DNA of 64,000 nt from Rhizobium leguminosarum (lineage in GTDB: Bacteria; Pseudomonadota; Alphaproteobacteria; Rhizobiales; Rhizobiaceae). Of the stretch, positions 33,376 to 42,948 are shown in pieces; position 1 is the first letter of the stretch; each line of letters opens with the position of its first letter. The stretch is taken from positions 1-64,000 of the forward strand of contig NZ_LWBS01000033.1 in the NCBI RefSeq assembly GCF_001652265.1, written 5' to 3'. Under the pieces are notes generated by a model. It did no database searches, had not been told where the DNA came from, and saw only the letters and a program-made list of their open reading frames with translations. The position numbers and the translations under genes were made by a program.

Positions 33376-34824
33376 ATGTCGGATCAGATTTACCAGGCGC
33401 CGATGGTTCGGCGCGCCACGCCCAATTTTCGGGTGATCGCGATGATTGTCGCGAGTGCGATGCTGATGGAAAACATCGATGCGACCGTGCTTGCGACCGC
33501 GCTGCCCACCATGGCGCGCGATTTCGGCGTCAGCGCCCCGGCCATGTCGATCGCCCTGACCTCCTATCTCTTGAGCCTTGCGATCTTCATTCCGGCAAGC
33601 GGCCGGATGGCCGATAGTTTCGGCTCCCGCACCGTTTTCCGCTCGGCCATATCAGTCTTCGTCGTCGGCTCCATCCTCTGCGCGCTGGCGCCGACGCTGT
33701 CCTTCCTGGTGCTGGCGCGGCTGCTTCAGGGCATCGGCGGCGCGATGATGATGCCGGTCGGGCGCTTGGTGCTGATGCGCAGCGTCGACCGCAAGGATAT
33801 GGTCAGCGCCATGTCCTGGCTGCTCGTGCCGGCGCTGATCGGCCCGATCGTCGGCCCGCCGCTCGGCGGCTTCATCGTCACCTATCTCGACTGGCGCTGG
33901 ATCTTTTACATCAACGTGCCGATCGGCATCATCGGCATGATCTTCGTCTCGATCTACATCGACGAGGTGAAGGGCAAGGCGAACGGTCGCTTCGATACGA
34001 TCGGCTTCGTCCTCTCGGGCATCTCGCTCGGCTCGCTGCTCTTCGGCTTCGAAATGTCGAGCCATGAAGGCGAGGGCGCCTTCTCGATCTTCCTGATCGC
34101 CATCGGCCTGCTCTTCGGCATCGCCTATCTCAGACATGCCCGCAAGCACCCGTCACCGATCATGGATTTCTCGCTGATGAAGGTGCCGAGCTTCGGCACG
34201 TCGGTCATCGCCGGTTCGCTGACGCGTATCACCCAGGGCGCGCAGCCCTTCCTGCTGCCGTTGCTCTTCCAGATCGGCTTCGGCCTGTCTGCCGCCGCGG
34301 CCGGCCAGATCATCATCGCGACCGCGCTTGGCGCTCTCGCCATGAAGCCGATGGCGAAGTTTGTCTTCCGCCGGCTGGGCTTCCGCAGGAGCCTCATCCT
34401 CAACGGCATCCTCGGGACGATCGGCTATGGCCTCTGTGCCGCCTTCCGGCCGGACTGGCCGATGCCGCTGGTCTTTATCGTCCTGGTGCTCAGCGCCTTC
34501 TTCCTGTCGTTCCAGTTCACCGCCTATAACACCATTGCCTATGACGAGATCAGCAAGGAGCGGATGAGCTCGGCAACCAGCTTCTACACCACCTTCCAGC
34601 AGCTCATGCTGTCGCTCGGCATCTGCATCGGCGCCTTGGCGCTGCACGGCTCCATGGCCTTGTCAGGCACTGAGACGCCGGCACTTGGCGATTTTTCGGC
34701 GGCCTTCGTCGTCGTCACGATCATCTCGATCACCGCGACCTTCTGGAACCTGCGCTTCTCGCCCGCCGCCGGCGAGGAGATCACCGGCTACAAGGCCAAA
34801 CAGACGAAAGGCGTCAAAGGCTGA
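33376..34824 (+). CDS. DHA2-family MFS transporter
   Basis: The 482-residue product has 14 membrane segments. Family features include helix 1 with MLMENIDATVLATALPTMAR, the helix 2-3 loop SGRMADSFGSRTVF and the antiporter motif region GPIVGPPLGGFIVTYLDWRWIFY. It would expel drugs or metabolites with protons. Unlike the pump at 8097, it has no fusion-protein partner and no adjacent regulator, so it probably works alone across the inner membrane. The ATG follows GTGATCCCGGACG, a weak ribosome site. Confidence 0.92.
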   Translation: MSDQIYQAPMVRRATPNFRVIAMIVASAMLMENIDATVLATALPTMARDFGVSAPAMSIALTSYLLSLAIFIPASGRMADSFGSRTVFRSAISVFVVGSILCALAPTLSFLVLARLLQGIGGAMMMPVGRLVLMRSVDRKDMVSAMSWLLVPALIGPIVGPPLGGFIVTYLDWRWIFYINVPIGIIGMIFVSIYIDEVKGKANGRFDTIGFVLSGISLGSLLFGFEMSSHEGEGAFSIFLIAIGLLFGIAYLRHARKHPSPIMDFSLMKVPSFGTSVIAGSLTRITQGAQPFLLPLLFQIGFGLSAAAAGQIIIATALGALAMKPMAKFVFRRLGFRRSLILNGILGTIGYGLCAAFRPDWPMPLVFIVLVLSAFFLSFQFTAYNTIAYDEISKERMSSATSFYTTFQQLMLSLGICIGALALHGSMALSGTETPALGDFSAAFVVVTIISITATFWNLRFSPAAGEEITGYKAKQTKGVKG

Positions 34825-34983
34825 CGCCGCCTTTCCCGGCAGCCGGAGAGATGCTGGCGACCTGATGGATATCGGCCACAAATGCGCAGCTGTCCTGCGA
34901 CGACGATACGCATGAAAACAAGGAGATGAAGCGCGTCGCTTGAATCAAATTCTATGCGACGCCAAGGTCCCCACCACTGGCCC

Positions 34984-35508
34984 TCAGTCCCCGTCCTCCA
35001 TCGCCGCCGCCATGTCCGCGAGCTTGCGCACGGTGTTGAGGTTGCGCGACGTCCCCGGCTTCAACGCCGGCAGCTTCAGCTTCGAGCGGCCGGAACCGTT
35101 GGGATAATGCACATAGATTTCCCGGCCGGCGAGCTTGGCCTCCTCGCCATCGGGCGCCACCATCTTTTCCAGCGCATCGCCGGGCGGCTTCTCAGGCAGG
35201 AAATAGACGAGCAGGAAATTCGGCTTGGCCTTGGGAAAGGGGGCATCGGCGACGATGCCGTCGAGCTCTCTGCGGCTGCGCACCATCACGCCCGGCCGCT
35301 TGCCCATCGTCTTGCCGAGCGCTTCGTCGAGCCGCTCCCCCACCGTCTTCTCCGCGTCATCCGAGCGGAAAAGCACATTGCCGCTCTGGATGTAGGTCTT
35401 GACGTCGGAAAAGCCGAGGCCTTCGCAGATCGCCTTCAGCTCGGCCATCGGCAAAGAGCCGGTGCCGCCGACATTGACGGCGCGAAGCAATGCAACAAAG
35501 ACCGTCAT
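34984..35508 (-). CDS. DUF1697 domain protein
   Basis: The 174-residue product matches the DUF1697 family, whose opening VFVALLRAVNVGGTGSLPMAELKAICEGLGF and the segment TYIQSGNVLFRS are characteristic. It is an alpha/beta fold with no catalytic residue I can assign. The function of the family is not known. It ends with the short run RNLNTVRKLADMA. It is followed 17 bp upstream on the same strand by oligopeptidase B, so the peptidase and this gene may be co-transcribed. Confidence 0.88.
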   Translation of the reverse strand: MTVFVALLRAVNVGGTGSLPMAELKAICEGLGFSDVKTYIQSGNVLFRSDDAEKTVGERLDEALGKTMGKRPGVMVRSRRELDGIVADAPFPKAKPNFLLVYFLPEKPPGDALEKMVAPDGEEAKLAGREIYVHYPNGSGRSKLKLPALKPGTSRNLNTVRKLADMAAAMEDGD

Positions 35509-35525
35509 CGGCTCCTCCGAATCCC

Positions 35526-37634
35526 TTACATCTTCTCCGCAACCTTGATCGCAAACGCATATTCAAACGCGATCTCTTCCAGCCGCTGGAAGCGGCCGGA
35601 CGCGCCGCCGTGGCCGGCGTCCATGTTGGTCTTGAGCAGGATCGGCGCGCTGCCCGTCGTCTTGTCGCGCAGCTTCGCCACCCATTTGGCCGGTTCCCAA
35701 TAGGTGACGCGCGGGTCGGTCAGGCCACCGAGCGCCAGGATCGGCGGATAGGCTTTTGCATCGACATTGTCATAGGGCGAGTAGGACGCGATCTGCTCAT
35801 ATTCTTCCTTGCTGTCGATCGGGTTGCCCCATTCCGGCCATTCCGGCGGGGTGAGAGGCAAAGTGTCGTCGAGCATAGTGTTGAGCACGTCGACGAAGGG
35901 AACGGCGGCAATAAGGCCGGCGAACTTCTCCGGCGCCATGTTGGCAACCGCACCCATCAGCATGCCGCCGGCCGATCCGCCCTCGGCGATGATCTTCGCG
36001 TAAGAGGTGAACCTCTGTTGATTCAGATAATCGGCCGCTGCGACGAAGTCCTTGAAGGTATTCGTCTTCTTGTCCATCTTGCCGTCTTCGTACCAGGAAA
36101 ATCCCTTGTCCTTGCCGCCGCGGATATGGGCAATCGCATAGACGAAGCCGCGATCGGCGAGCGATAGGCAGTTGGTGTTGAAGCCGGCTGGAATGGTGAT
36201 GCCGTAGGCGCCGTAGCCATAGAGCAAGCAGGGGGCGCTGCCGTCGAGTGGGGTATCCCTGCGATAGAGCAGGGTGACCGGAACCTTCTCGCCATCCCAC
36301 GCCGGGGCAAAGACGCGGCGGGTGACGTAGTCGTCGGGATTGTGGCCGGACGGCACCTCTTGCGTCTTCAGCAGCGTGCGCTCGCGCGTCACCATGTTGT
36401 AATCATAGAGCTGCGACGGTGTCGTCATCGACGAATAGGAGAAGCGGATGATATCCGTGTCGTATTCCGCCGCACCCTGCAGTCCCAGCGAATAGGCTTC
36501 CTCGGCAAAGGCGATCGCATGCTCCTCGCCGGTCGCCCGATCGCGGATCATGATCTGCGGCAGCCCGTCCTTGCGCTCCAGCCACAGAAGATGGCGGGCA
36601 TAGGCCATGTGGCTGATAACAAGCGTGCCGGGCTTGTGGGCGACCACTTCGCGCCAATTCTCTTTCACCGGATTGTCGACCGGCGCTTCCATGATCTTGA
36701 AATCCTTGGCGCCGCCGTCATTGGTGAGGATGTAGAAGACGTCGCCGCCCTCGGTCAGCGAATATTCGATGCCCTCTTCGCGCGCTGCCACCAGCTTCGG
36801 CTCGGCTGTGAGGTCCTTGGTCGACAGCAGCCGGTATTCGCTGGTCTCGTGGTCGTGAATGTCGATATAGATGAAATCGTCGAGCAGCGAGCCGCCGACG
36901 CCCATGAAGAAGCCGGCATCCGCTTCCTCATAGACCAGCCGGTCTTCCGACTGCGGCTGGCCGAGAATATGGTGGAACACCTTCGATGGCCGGTGGTTCT
37001 CGTCGAGCGCCGAATAGAAGAAGCTCTTGCCGTCGGGCGCCCAGACGCCGCCGCCTCCGGTATTCTCGATCCGGTCGGCAAGGTCTTGGCCGGTCTGGAG
37101 GTCGCGCACCTGCAGCGTGAAGAACTCCGAGCCCTTGTCGTCGTAACCCCAGATGCCGCGGCTGTGGTCGCTGGTATGGTCGAGGCCGGCGAGGCGGAAA
37201 TAGGCCTTGCCGGCCGCCTCCTTGTCGCCGTCGAGCAGCACCGCGCGGATCGTTTCGTCGGCGACGTTGCCGTCGCGGGCGATGCGGAAATAACGCGGCT
37301 GTTCGCCGCCTGTGACATAGAAGGTGCCGTAGGCATAGGCGCCGTCCTTCATCGGCACCGAACTGTCGTCTTCCTTGATGCGGCCACGCATTTCGGCAAA
37401 CAGCACCTTCTGCAGCGGCTTGGTGTCCTCCATTGCCGCGTTCATATAGGTGTTTTCGGCTTCGAGATGGCGGCGGATCTCAGGGTCGAGGGTCGACGGA
37501 TCCTTGAACATCGCCTGCCAGTTGTCGGCGCGCAGCCAGGCATAGTCGTCCGTGCGGGTAATGCCGTGGCGCGTATCGGAGACGGGCTTCTTCGGTGCGG
37601 CAGGCGGTGTCGGCAGGCTCTTGAAAACGGACAA
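35526..37634 (-). CDS. ptrB: Oligopeptidase B (protease II), S9 family
   Basis: The best start is the TTG at 37634 (MSVFKSLPTPP), preceded by GGAG, giving 702 residues, the usual size of the family. Starts further up, as far as 38066, would add 144 residues of poor composition and overlap the divergent DUF930 gene. A seven-bladed propeller (to about 410) is followed by the alpha/beta hydrolase domain. The catalytic Ser is in GGSAGGMLMG, and the His is in MDAGHGGASGRF. It cuts short peptides after basic residues in the cytoplasm. Confidence 0.92.
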   Translation of the reverse strand: MSVFKSLPTPPAAPKKPVSDTRHGITRTDDYAWLRADNWQAMFKDPSTLDPEIRRHLEAENTYMNAAMEDTKPLQKVLFAEMRGRIKEDDSSVPMKDGAYAYGTFYVTGGEQPRYFRIARDGNVADETIRAVLLDGDKEAAGKAYFRLAGLDHTSDHSRGIWGYDDKGSEFFTLQVRDLQTGQDLADRIENTGGGGVWAPDGKSFFYSALDENHRPSKVFHHILGQPQSEDRLVYEEADAGFFMGVGGSLLDDFIYIDIHDHETSEYRLLSTKDLTAEPKLVAAREEGIEYSLTEGGDVFYILTNDGGAKDFKIMEAPVDNPVKENWREVVAHKPGTLVISHMAYARHLLWLERKDGLPQIMIRDRATGEEHAIAFAEEAYSLGLQGAAEYDTDIIRFSYSSMTTPSQLYDYNMVTRERTLLKTQEVPSGHNPDDYVTRRVFAPAWDGEKVPVTLLYRRDTPLDGSAPCLLYGYGAYGITIPAGFNTNCLSLADRGFVYAIAHIRGGKDKGFSWYEDGKMDKKTNTFKDFVAAADYLNQQRFTSYAKIIAEGGSAGGMLMGAVANMAPEKFAGLIAAVPFVDVLNTMLDDTLPLTPPEWPEWGNPIDSKEEYEQIASYSPYDNVDAKAYPPILALGGLTDPRVTYWEPAKWVAKLRDKTTGSAPILLKTNMDAGHGGASGRFQRLEEIAFEYAFAIKVAEKM

Positions 37635-37884
37635 GGAATGGCTCCGGTGGGAATGTCGGGTTGGCAAGAGATAGAGGTGCGCCGCCGCCGGATCAAGCGG
37701 CAAGGGTGCGGCAAGGACGCAGATGACCTTCCACAGACAAGGAGGACGCGCAGCCCACCTTGCCTTGATGTCACCACAATATTTAACAAAGTCCGCTATC
37801 TCAGTGAATTTGCACGTGCCAAGCTCCCGGCAAGCTGTCGGCGGTAGGGTGAAAATTGCAGAACAGTAAGGGATTCTCTCCGCA

Positions 37885-38274
37885 ATGCCGAAACGTCTGA
37901 TCCTGTTTGTATCCCTCGCAAGCCTTGCTGCCCCCGCCTTTGCCGTCGATCCCGCCATCAAGAAGCAGCTGGAAAAACTCGATCCCTCGACCCGCCTGGA
38001 ACAGAGCTGCGACACCGAGGCGATGAGCCGCATCAACAAGGACAGCACCGGCTTCAAGCCCGACAAGGTGATCGCCTACACCTTCAAGGACCCGATCCCC
38101 GGCGACAATTCGCTGGATGCGCCGGGTGCGGTCTTCCGCAGCAAGGGCGACTGGTACCATCTCTCCTACAATTGCATCACCGGTCCGCAGCATATCAACG
38201 TGCGCGAGCTCAATTACGAGATCGGCGAGAAGGTGCCGCGCGAGAAGTGGGACAAGTATTATCTCTATGATTGA
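37885..38274 (+). CDS. DUF930 domain protein, secreted
   Basis: The 129-residue product begins with a signal peptide (MPKRLILFVSLASLAAPAFA) and continues as a DUF930 domain: KKQLEKLDPSTRLEQSCDTE with Cys50, and the region GDWYHLSYNCITGPQH with a second Cys that may form a disulfide. DUF930 proteins are alphaproteobacterial and uncharacterised. It is divergent from ptrB and lies about 100 bp upstream of a polysaccharide deacetylase on the same strand, so both might act in the cell envelope. Confidence 0.85.
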   Translation: MPKRLILFVSLASLAAPAFAVDPAIKKQLEKLDPSTRLEQSCDTEAMSRINKDSTGFKPDKVIAYTFKDPIPGDNSLDAPGAVFRSKGDWYHLSYNCITGPQHINVRELNYEIGEKVPREKWDKYYLYD

Positions 38275-38376
38275 TACGGCCCTGTCCGCCCAAGCGGCTG
38301 CGGTGACATCCGGCCGCATGGCGCCGAGGGAGAGCCGCCGCTAAAATCGGCAGTTCGAATGATAGAAACCCATTAT

Positions 38377-39189
38377 ATGAACCGCATCCTGCTCGCTTCG
38401 GCGTTCCTTCTCGTCAACATCTCCGCCGCATTCGCGGACGGAATTCCGTCAGTCGTGCCGGCCTCAGTCGGTTCGATCTCGGCCATGGTCAGTCCGGCCC
38501 CGAGGGTGCCGGCGCCAAAGCTCGTCGAGCCGCATCTGCATATCGCCCGTTCCAATGTCGCCGGCCATGCCCGCATCGCGCTGACCTTCGATGCCTGCAT
38601 GGGCCAGGCGGACGAGCGCATCCTTTCGACGCTGGTGCGTGAACGTATCCCGGCAACGATCTTCGTCACGGCCCGCTGGCTGAAGCGCAATCCCGCAGCG
38701 CTTGCCGTGTTCCTGCAAAATCCCGATCTCTTCGAACTCGAAAACCACGGCCAGAACCATATTCCGGCCGTCGACACGCCGACGCTGGTCTATGGCATCG
38801 CCTCTGCCGGCTCGCCGCAGGCGGTGCGGCAGGAAGTCGAAGGCGGCGCTGCCGCCATGGTCGCGGCCGGCATCCCGGCGCCGCACTGGTTCAGGGGCTC
38901 GACCGCCAAATACGATCTTTCCGCCATCGGCGAGATCCGCGCCATGGGCTATCGCATTGCCGGTTATTCGGTGAACGGCGACGGCGGCTCGCTGCTCGGG
39001 GCTGTCATCACCGAAAAGCGCATCGCCTCGGCCAAGGACGGTGATGTCGTCATCTCCCACATCAACCAGCCGACCCATGCGGCGGGCGAGGGTGTGGCCA
39101 AGGCGCTGGTCGATCTCAAGGCCAAGGGCACGGAGTTCGTCCGCCTCGAGGATGTCGAGGACACCGGTGACGACAAGACGACGGAGTGA
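38377..39189 (+). CDS. Polysaccharide deacetylase family protein, divergent motif
   Basis: From ATG 38377 the product has 270 residues with a signal peptide (MNRILLASAFLLVNISAAFA). The NodB-like fold starts with ALTFDACMGQADERIL, where the usual TFDDG has become TFDACMG. The second Asp, a metal ligand in the standard family, is replaced by Ala, while the His pair in ENHGQNH is kept. A group of related deacetylases shares this variant. It would work on a cell-envelope or extracellular sugar polymer, or may have lost metal-dependent activity. The stop is followed by RIME copy C. Confidence 0.83.
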   Translation: MNRILLASAFLLVNISAAFADGIPSVVPASVGSISAMVSPAPRVPAPKLVEPHLHIARSNVAGHARIALTFDACMGQADERILSTLVRERIPATIFVTARWLKRNPAALAVFLQNPDLFELENHGQNHIPAVDTPTLVYGIASAGSPQAVRQEVEGGAAAMVAAGIPAPHWFRGSTAKYDLSAIGEIRAMGYRIAGYSVNGDGGSLLGAVITEKRIASAKDGDVVISHINQPTHAAGEGVAKALVDLKAKGTEFVRLEDVEDTGDDKTTE

Positions 39190-39210
39190 TTGAAGGCAGG
39201 CCGTGGGTGC

Positions 39211-39379
39211 ACCCCCCTCTGGCCTGCCGGCCATCTCCCCCACAAGGGGGGAGATCGGCAAGAAGCCATGCCTCGCCCTAAATCTACGATTCATGTGACG
39301 GCCCCTTGTTTAAGGAAGCCATCGCGCCCAGCCAATCTCCCTCCTTGTGGGGGAGATGCCCGGCAGGGCAGAGGGGGGT
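39211..39379. repeat. RIME-type mosaic repeat, copy C
   Basis: Arms begin ACCCCCCTCTGGCCTGCCGG and end GCCCGGCAGGGCAGAGGGG plus GGT. The inner 75 bp, with GCCATGCCTCGCCCTAAAT and ATTCATGTGACGGCC, is the reverse complement of copy A's inner part with some changes. It fills the gap between two convergent genes. Confidence 0.85.
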
Positions 39380-39409
39380 GCCCCACGCCAAGACAGTCAA
39401 TGCGGGACC

Positions 39410-40702
39410 TTACCTCAGCTCCTTCCCGGCCCGCACCACACCTTCTCCAAAACGGCGCAAACCCGGCCCATCCCTGTCGACCGCAAAATCCTCGAACCAA
39501 TCCCGTTGCATGCCGGCGAGCATGGCGCCGATCATCTGCGCGGCGAGATAGGAAAAGGTGATGCCATTGCCGCCGTAGCCATAGGCTGCGAACACATGCG
39601 GCGTCTCCGGCACCGGGCCGATCAGAGGCAAGCCGTCGGTCGTCTCGCCGAAGGTGCCGCACCAGGCATGGGCGACGCGTGTATCCGCCTTCGGCCACAG
39701 CCGCTTCATCTTCTCCTGGATTGCGATGATCTTCGCCGGCAGCTTGCGATCGCGCGCCTCGGCATCGCTCGTCTCGTCGTCCTCGCCGCCGGCGACGATG
39801 CGATTATCCGGCGTCGTACGCATGTAGAGATAGGGGTGGCTGTCCTCCCAGATCAGCGCTCTGTCGCGCCAGAAATTCGCCGGGTCCTGCGCCACGGTGG
39901 CAAGCGCCCAGCTCGAATTCGACCGGTGCAGCTTCGGCATGTCGAGGCCCGGCATCGAATAGCCGGTCGCCAGCACGACATGCCGCGCCTCGATGACGTG
40001 CCCCCCATCGGTCTCAGCCATGACGTAATCGCCTTCGCTGTGAAGCGTGGTGACCGAAGCGCGCACCAGCCGCGCACCGCGTCGCACCGCCATCTCGATC
40101 AAAGCCCAGGTCAGGAGCAGCGGATCGCACTCCGCCGAACCCGGCGAATAGATCGCGCCATCGCGGTCGAGCTCGAATTGTGTGAAGAGATCGGGATGTT
40201 CGAGATAGACGCCGGGCAGACCCGCCCGGCGACGAAGCTGGCGCTCCTCCAGCAGGTCGCGCGCGCCTTCGCGATTGGCGGCGAGATAGAGCGTGTTGCG
40301 CGGCCGGAAGCCGCAGGCGATCCCGTTTGCGGCGATCAGCTTGGAAAGGCCGGCGACCGCGGCACCACTGCGGCGGTAGATGCCGGCCGCGCGCTCGAAG
40401 CCGTAATAATCCTCGAGCTCGGTGAGCGTGCTGTCGATTTCCCATTGCAGCATCGCCGTGCTCGCCGCGGTGCTGCCGAAACCGGGCTCCTCCCGGTCGA
40501 TGACCGCTACGGAAAACCCGCGCGCCGTCAAATGTTCGGCAACCAATGCGCCGGTGATGCCGCCGCCGATCACGGCGACGTCGGTGGAAAAACTCTGCTC
40601 GATCGGCCGCCATTCCGGCCGTATGCCGCTCTTCCCCCAGAGAGAGCGGCCCCTCACCATCTGGTCGTCATCGGATTCGGCAAGATCGAGATCAGATGCC
40701 AC
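39410..40702 (-). CDS. FAD-dependent oxidoreductase, DAO family
   Basis: The 430-residue product is a D-amino-acid-oxidase-fold flavoprotein. The FAD-binding GGGITG motif sits at about residues 44-49 (VAVIGGGITGALVAEHL), and a second conserved segment near the C-terminus, PHVFAAYGYGGNGITFSYLAA, closes the flavin site. Relatives include gamma-glutamylputrescine oxidase and related amine or amino acid oxidases. The enzyme would oxidise a C-N bond and feed electrons to oxygen or a quinone. No polyamine gene is adjacent; agmatinase lies 35 kb away, so the substrate is not resolved. Confidence 0.87.
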   Translation of the reverse strand: MASDLDLAESDDDQMVRGRSLWGKSGIRPEWRPIEQSFSTDVAVIGGGITGALVAEHLTARGFSVAVIDREEPGFGSTAASTAMLQWEIDSTLTELEDYYGFERAAGIYRRSGAAVAGLSKLIAANGIACGFRPRNTLYLAANREGARDLLEERQLRRRAGLPGVYLEHPDLFTQFELDRDGAIYSPGSAECDPLLLTWALIEMAVRRGARLVRASVTTLHSEGDYVMAETDGGHVIEARHVVLATGYSMPGLDMPKLHRSNSSWALATVAQDPANFWRDRALIWEDSHPYLYMRTTPDNRIVAGGEDDETSDAEARDRKLPAKIIAIQEKMKRLWPKADTRVAHAWCGTFGETTDGLPLIGPVPETPHVFAAYGYGGNGITFSYLAAQMIGAMLAGMQRDWFEDFAVDRDGPGLRRFGEGVVRAGKELR

Positions 40703-40720
40703 TGACGTCTCCCCGGTTGA

Positions 40721-41911
40721 TCATTTCGGCAACTGCGGCTGCGGCTTTTCCTCGATCAGCAGTTCGTCGATGACAGTCATGACGATCAGCGAGAGCGGTA
40801 GCGCCAGCATGGCGCCGACAGCGCCCCACATCCATGTCCAGAACAGGATGGCGAGGAAGACGACGAAGGGATTGATTTCCAGCCGCCGTCCCATCACTGC
40901 GGGGAAGATCAGGTTCTCCATGAGCAGATGCACGGTGAAGAAGGCTGCGGCCGGCATCAGGCCGATAAGGAGGCCATCATGGGTGAGGATGCCGGCGACC
41001 GCGACGGCAAGCGTCATCAGCGTGATGCCGAGATAGGGGATGAAGCTCGACAGGAAGGCAAAGAAGCCCCAGAGCACCGGCGCCGACAGCCCGCCGGCAT
41101 AGGCAATGACAGTCATGACCACGCCGAGCCCGACATAGATCAGCGAGGCCGTGGCGAAATAAAAGCCGAGCACCTGCTCGACGGCATTGATGACACGGAT
41201 GGCCGCCAGGCGTTGCGTGCGTGTGCGGAAGGTCATGATGATCGTCTTGCGCAGGTTGACCCGACCAGCGAGGAAGAACAGCAGTGCCGCAAAGAAGATC
41301 ATCCCCTGCACCAGTGCCGGCGTCAGGCTACTTGTCACCACGTGCAGCACGTTGCCAGTGTTTTCGAGCAGCGCACCGATCGACATCGACCCGCTTTCGA
41401 ATGTCGCCGGCGTGATATGCAGCCATCTGATACGCTCCAGATAAGGCATGACGCGGTTGATGGTTCGCTCGGCGAAGGCCGGGCCCTCATTGGCAAGCGT
41501 CATCAGCGGGTCGGCGAGCGAGTTGATCAGCAGGAAGATCACCAGCGCCACGCTGCTTGACAGGATGAAGGCGTTGGCAAGCCGCGGCACCCCCATCCTG
41601 CTGAGCTTTTCTGCCGCCATGCCGAGGATCATGCCGACGACGACGGCAAGCGTGATCGGGATGAGGATCAGCGACATCAGATAGACGGCGGCAAGGAAAA
41701 GAATGCCGAAGATGCCGATGATCGCCCAGGCCATGCTGACGTCGAGCCCGTCCTTTTCCAGCCGGTGCAGCGGTGGCGGCGGCAGTTCTTCCGCAGCTTC
41801 CTTCAGCGACTGTGCCCAGGCGCTGGTATGGCGTTCGCCGATCGCGATCTTCTTTGCGTGTTTGCGGATGCCATTGGCGATGCCCATGCGGTGAGGTCCC
41901 CGAAGCCCCAT
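40721..41911 (-). CDS. AI-2E family transporter (PerM-like permease)
   Basis: The 396-residue product has a soluble lead of about 60 residues and then six to eight membrane segments, including SMAWAIIGIFGILFLAAVY and the C-terminal signature PVLWGFFAFLSSFIPYLG near residue 290. The family was named for an autoinducer-2 exporter, but other members transport ions or have no known cargo. The ATG at 41911 follows GAGGAAGCA. The FAD oxidoreductase lies 18 bp downstream, so the two are likely co-transcribed without a clear functional link. Confidence 0.88.
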   Translation of the reverse strand: MGLRGPHRMGIANGIRKHAKKIAIGERHTSAWAQSLKEAAEELPPPPLHRLEKDGLDVSMAWAIIGIFGILFLAAVYLMSLILIPITLAVVVGMILGMAAEKLSRMGVPRLANAFILSSSVALVIFLLINSLADPLMTLANEGPAFAERTINRVMPYLERIRWLHITPATFESGSMSIGALLENTGNVLHVVTSSLTPALVQGMIFFAALLFFLAGRVNLRKTIIMTFRTRTQRLAAIRVINAVEQVLGFYFATASLIYVGLGVVMTVIAYAGGLSAPVLWGFFAFLSSFIPYLGITLMTLAVAVAGILTHDGLLIGLMPAAAFFTVHLLMENLIFPAVMGRRLEINPFVVFLAILFWTWMWGAVGAMLALPLSLIVMTVIDELLIEEKPQPQLPK

Positions 41912-42087
41912 TGCTTCCTCACGGAAACGCGCCGATAGGGTTCCGGTTCCTCAAGGGTGTGACAATGTGGCGCGATGCACGTGAAGGCGCACAGCATTGG
42001 CGCCCTTTGCCGTCCGGCGTGCAACCGAAGCAGATCGATTTCCGCCGTTATTCCTTAAGCCGGAGGGCTGATCCGTTGTTGCAGGAG

Positions 42088-42948
42088 TTACGCCGAAAGC
42101 GTCAGGCCGATGCCCCAGGGATCTTTCAGGAACACGCCGCCGTCGCGCTTCTCGCTGTTGATCTCCAGCGCGTCGAGCTTGGAGACCGCCGCATCCAGCG
42201 TCGCCTTGTCGTTGAAACGGATCTTGTAGTCCGAAAGCCCGGTCATGTTGCCGGCGCGTGCCGTGGCGCCGCGGCTGTTCCAGATATTGGCGGCGAGATG
42301 GTGATGGTAGCCGCCGGTCGCAAAGAAGCTCGCGCCGGGATAGCGAGCCATCAGTTTCAGGCCGAGGACGTCGTGGTAAAAGGCGTCGGCCTTCGGCATG
42401 TCGCCGACCTGCAGATGCAGGTGGCCGATCGCCGTTCCCACAGCCATGCCGTCCCAGCGCTCATCGGATGCGCTGTTGTAGAGCGCCTGCAGGTCGAGGC
42501 GTAGCGTCGCCATCTCCACCATGCCGTCCTGGTGGAATTTCCATTGCTCGTGCGGCCGGTCGGCATAAATCTCGATGCCGTTGCCTTCGGGGTCGGAAAG
42601 ATAGATCGCCTCGCTGACGAGATGGTCCGAGGCGCCGTCGAGTGCGACGTTGTTCTGTGCCGCATGGCGCAGCCAGCGTGCGAGTTCGGTCCGGTTCGGC
42701 ATCAGGAAGGCGGTGTGGAAAAGGCCGGCGGCATTGCGCGGCGCGATGGTGGCGTTCTTTGCAGTGGTCAGCGTCAGCAAAGGGAGATTGCCGACACCCA
42801 GCACTTCGCCGCTCGCCGTCTTCTCGATCACCTTCAGGCCGAGCATCGATTGATAGAAGCCGGAAACGAGACCGAGGTCGGCCACGACCAGATGCGACTG
42901 GTCGATATAGGCGGGCCGTGTCAGCGCATAGGAAGTTTCGGTCGTCAT
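42088..42948 (-). CDS. VOC-superfamily protein, catechol 2,3-dioxygenase type
   Basis: From ATG 42948 (site CAGGAGAACAATCC) the product has 286 residues with two VOC modules, like Bacillus CatE. Metal-ligand candidates are the His of SHLVVADL, the first His of GHLHLQVGD and the Glu of GVFLKDPWG-adjacent or GNGIEIYADR segments. It may open an aromatic ring or bind a related compound. The frame extends 50 codons upstream to 43098, and an internal ATG at 43035 would add NRRNFFGFAATAG, which resembles a twin-arginine leader. Which start is used is uncertain. Confidence 0.8.
   Translation of the reverse strand: MTTETSYALTRPAYIDQSHLVVADLGLVSGFYQSMLGLKVIEKTASGEVLGVGNLPLLTLTTAKNATIAPRNAAGLFHTAFLMPNRTELARWLRHAAQNNVALDGASDHLVSEAIYLSDPEGNGIEIYADRPHEQWKFHQDGMVEMATLRLDLQALYNSASDERWDGMAVGTAIGHLHLQVGDMPKADAFYHDVLGLKLMARYPGASFFATGGYHHHLAANIWNSRGATARAGNMTGLSDYKIRFNDKATLDAAVSKLDALEINSEKRDGGVFLKDPWGIGLTLSA

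Noticed and set aside
36342..37847. Plus-strand frame of 501 codons opposite oligopeptidase B
   Set aside because: It is the reverse complement of conserved peptidase sequence, with no start signal.
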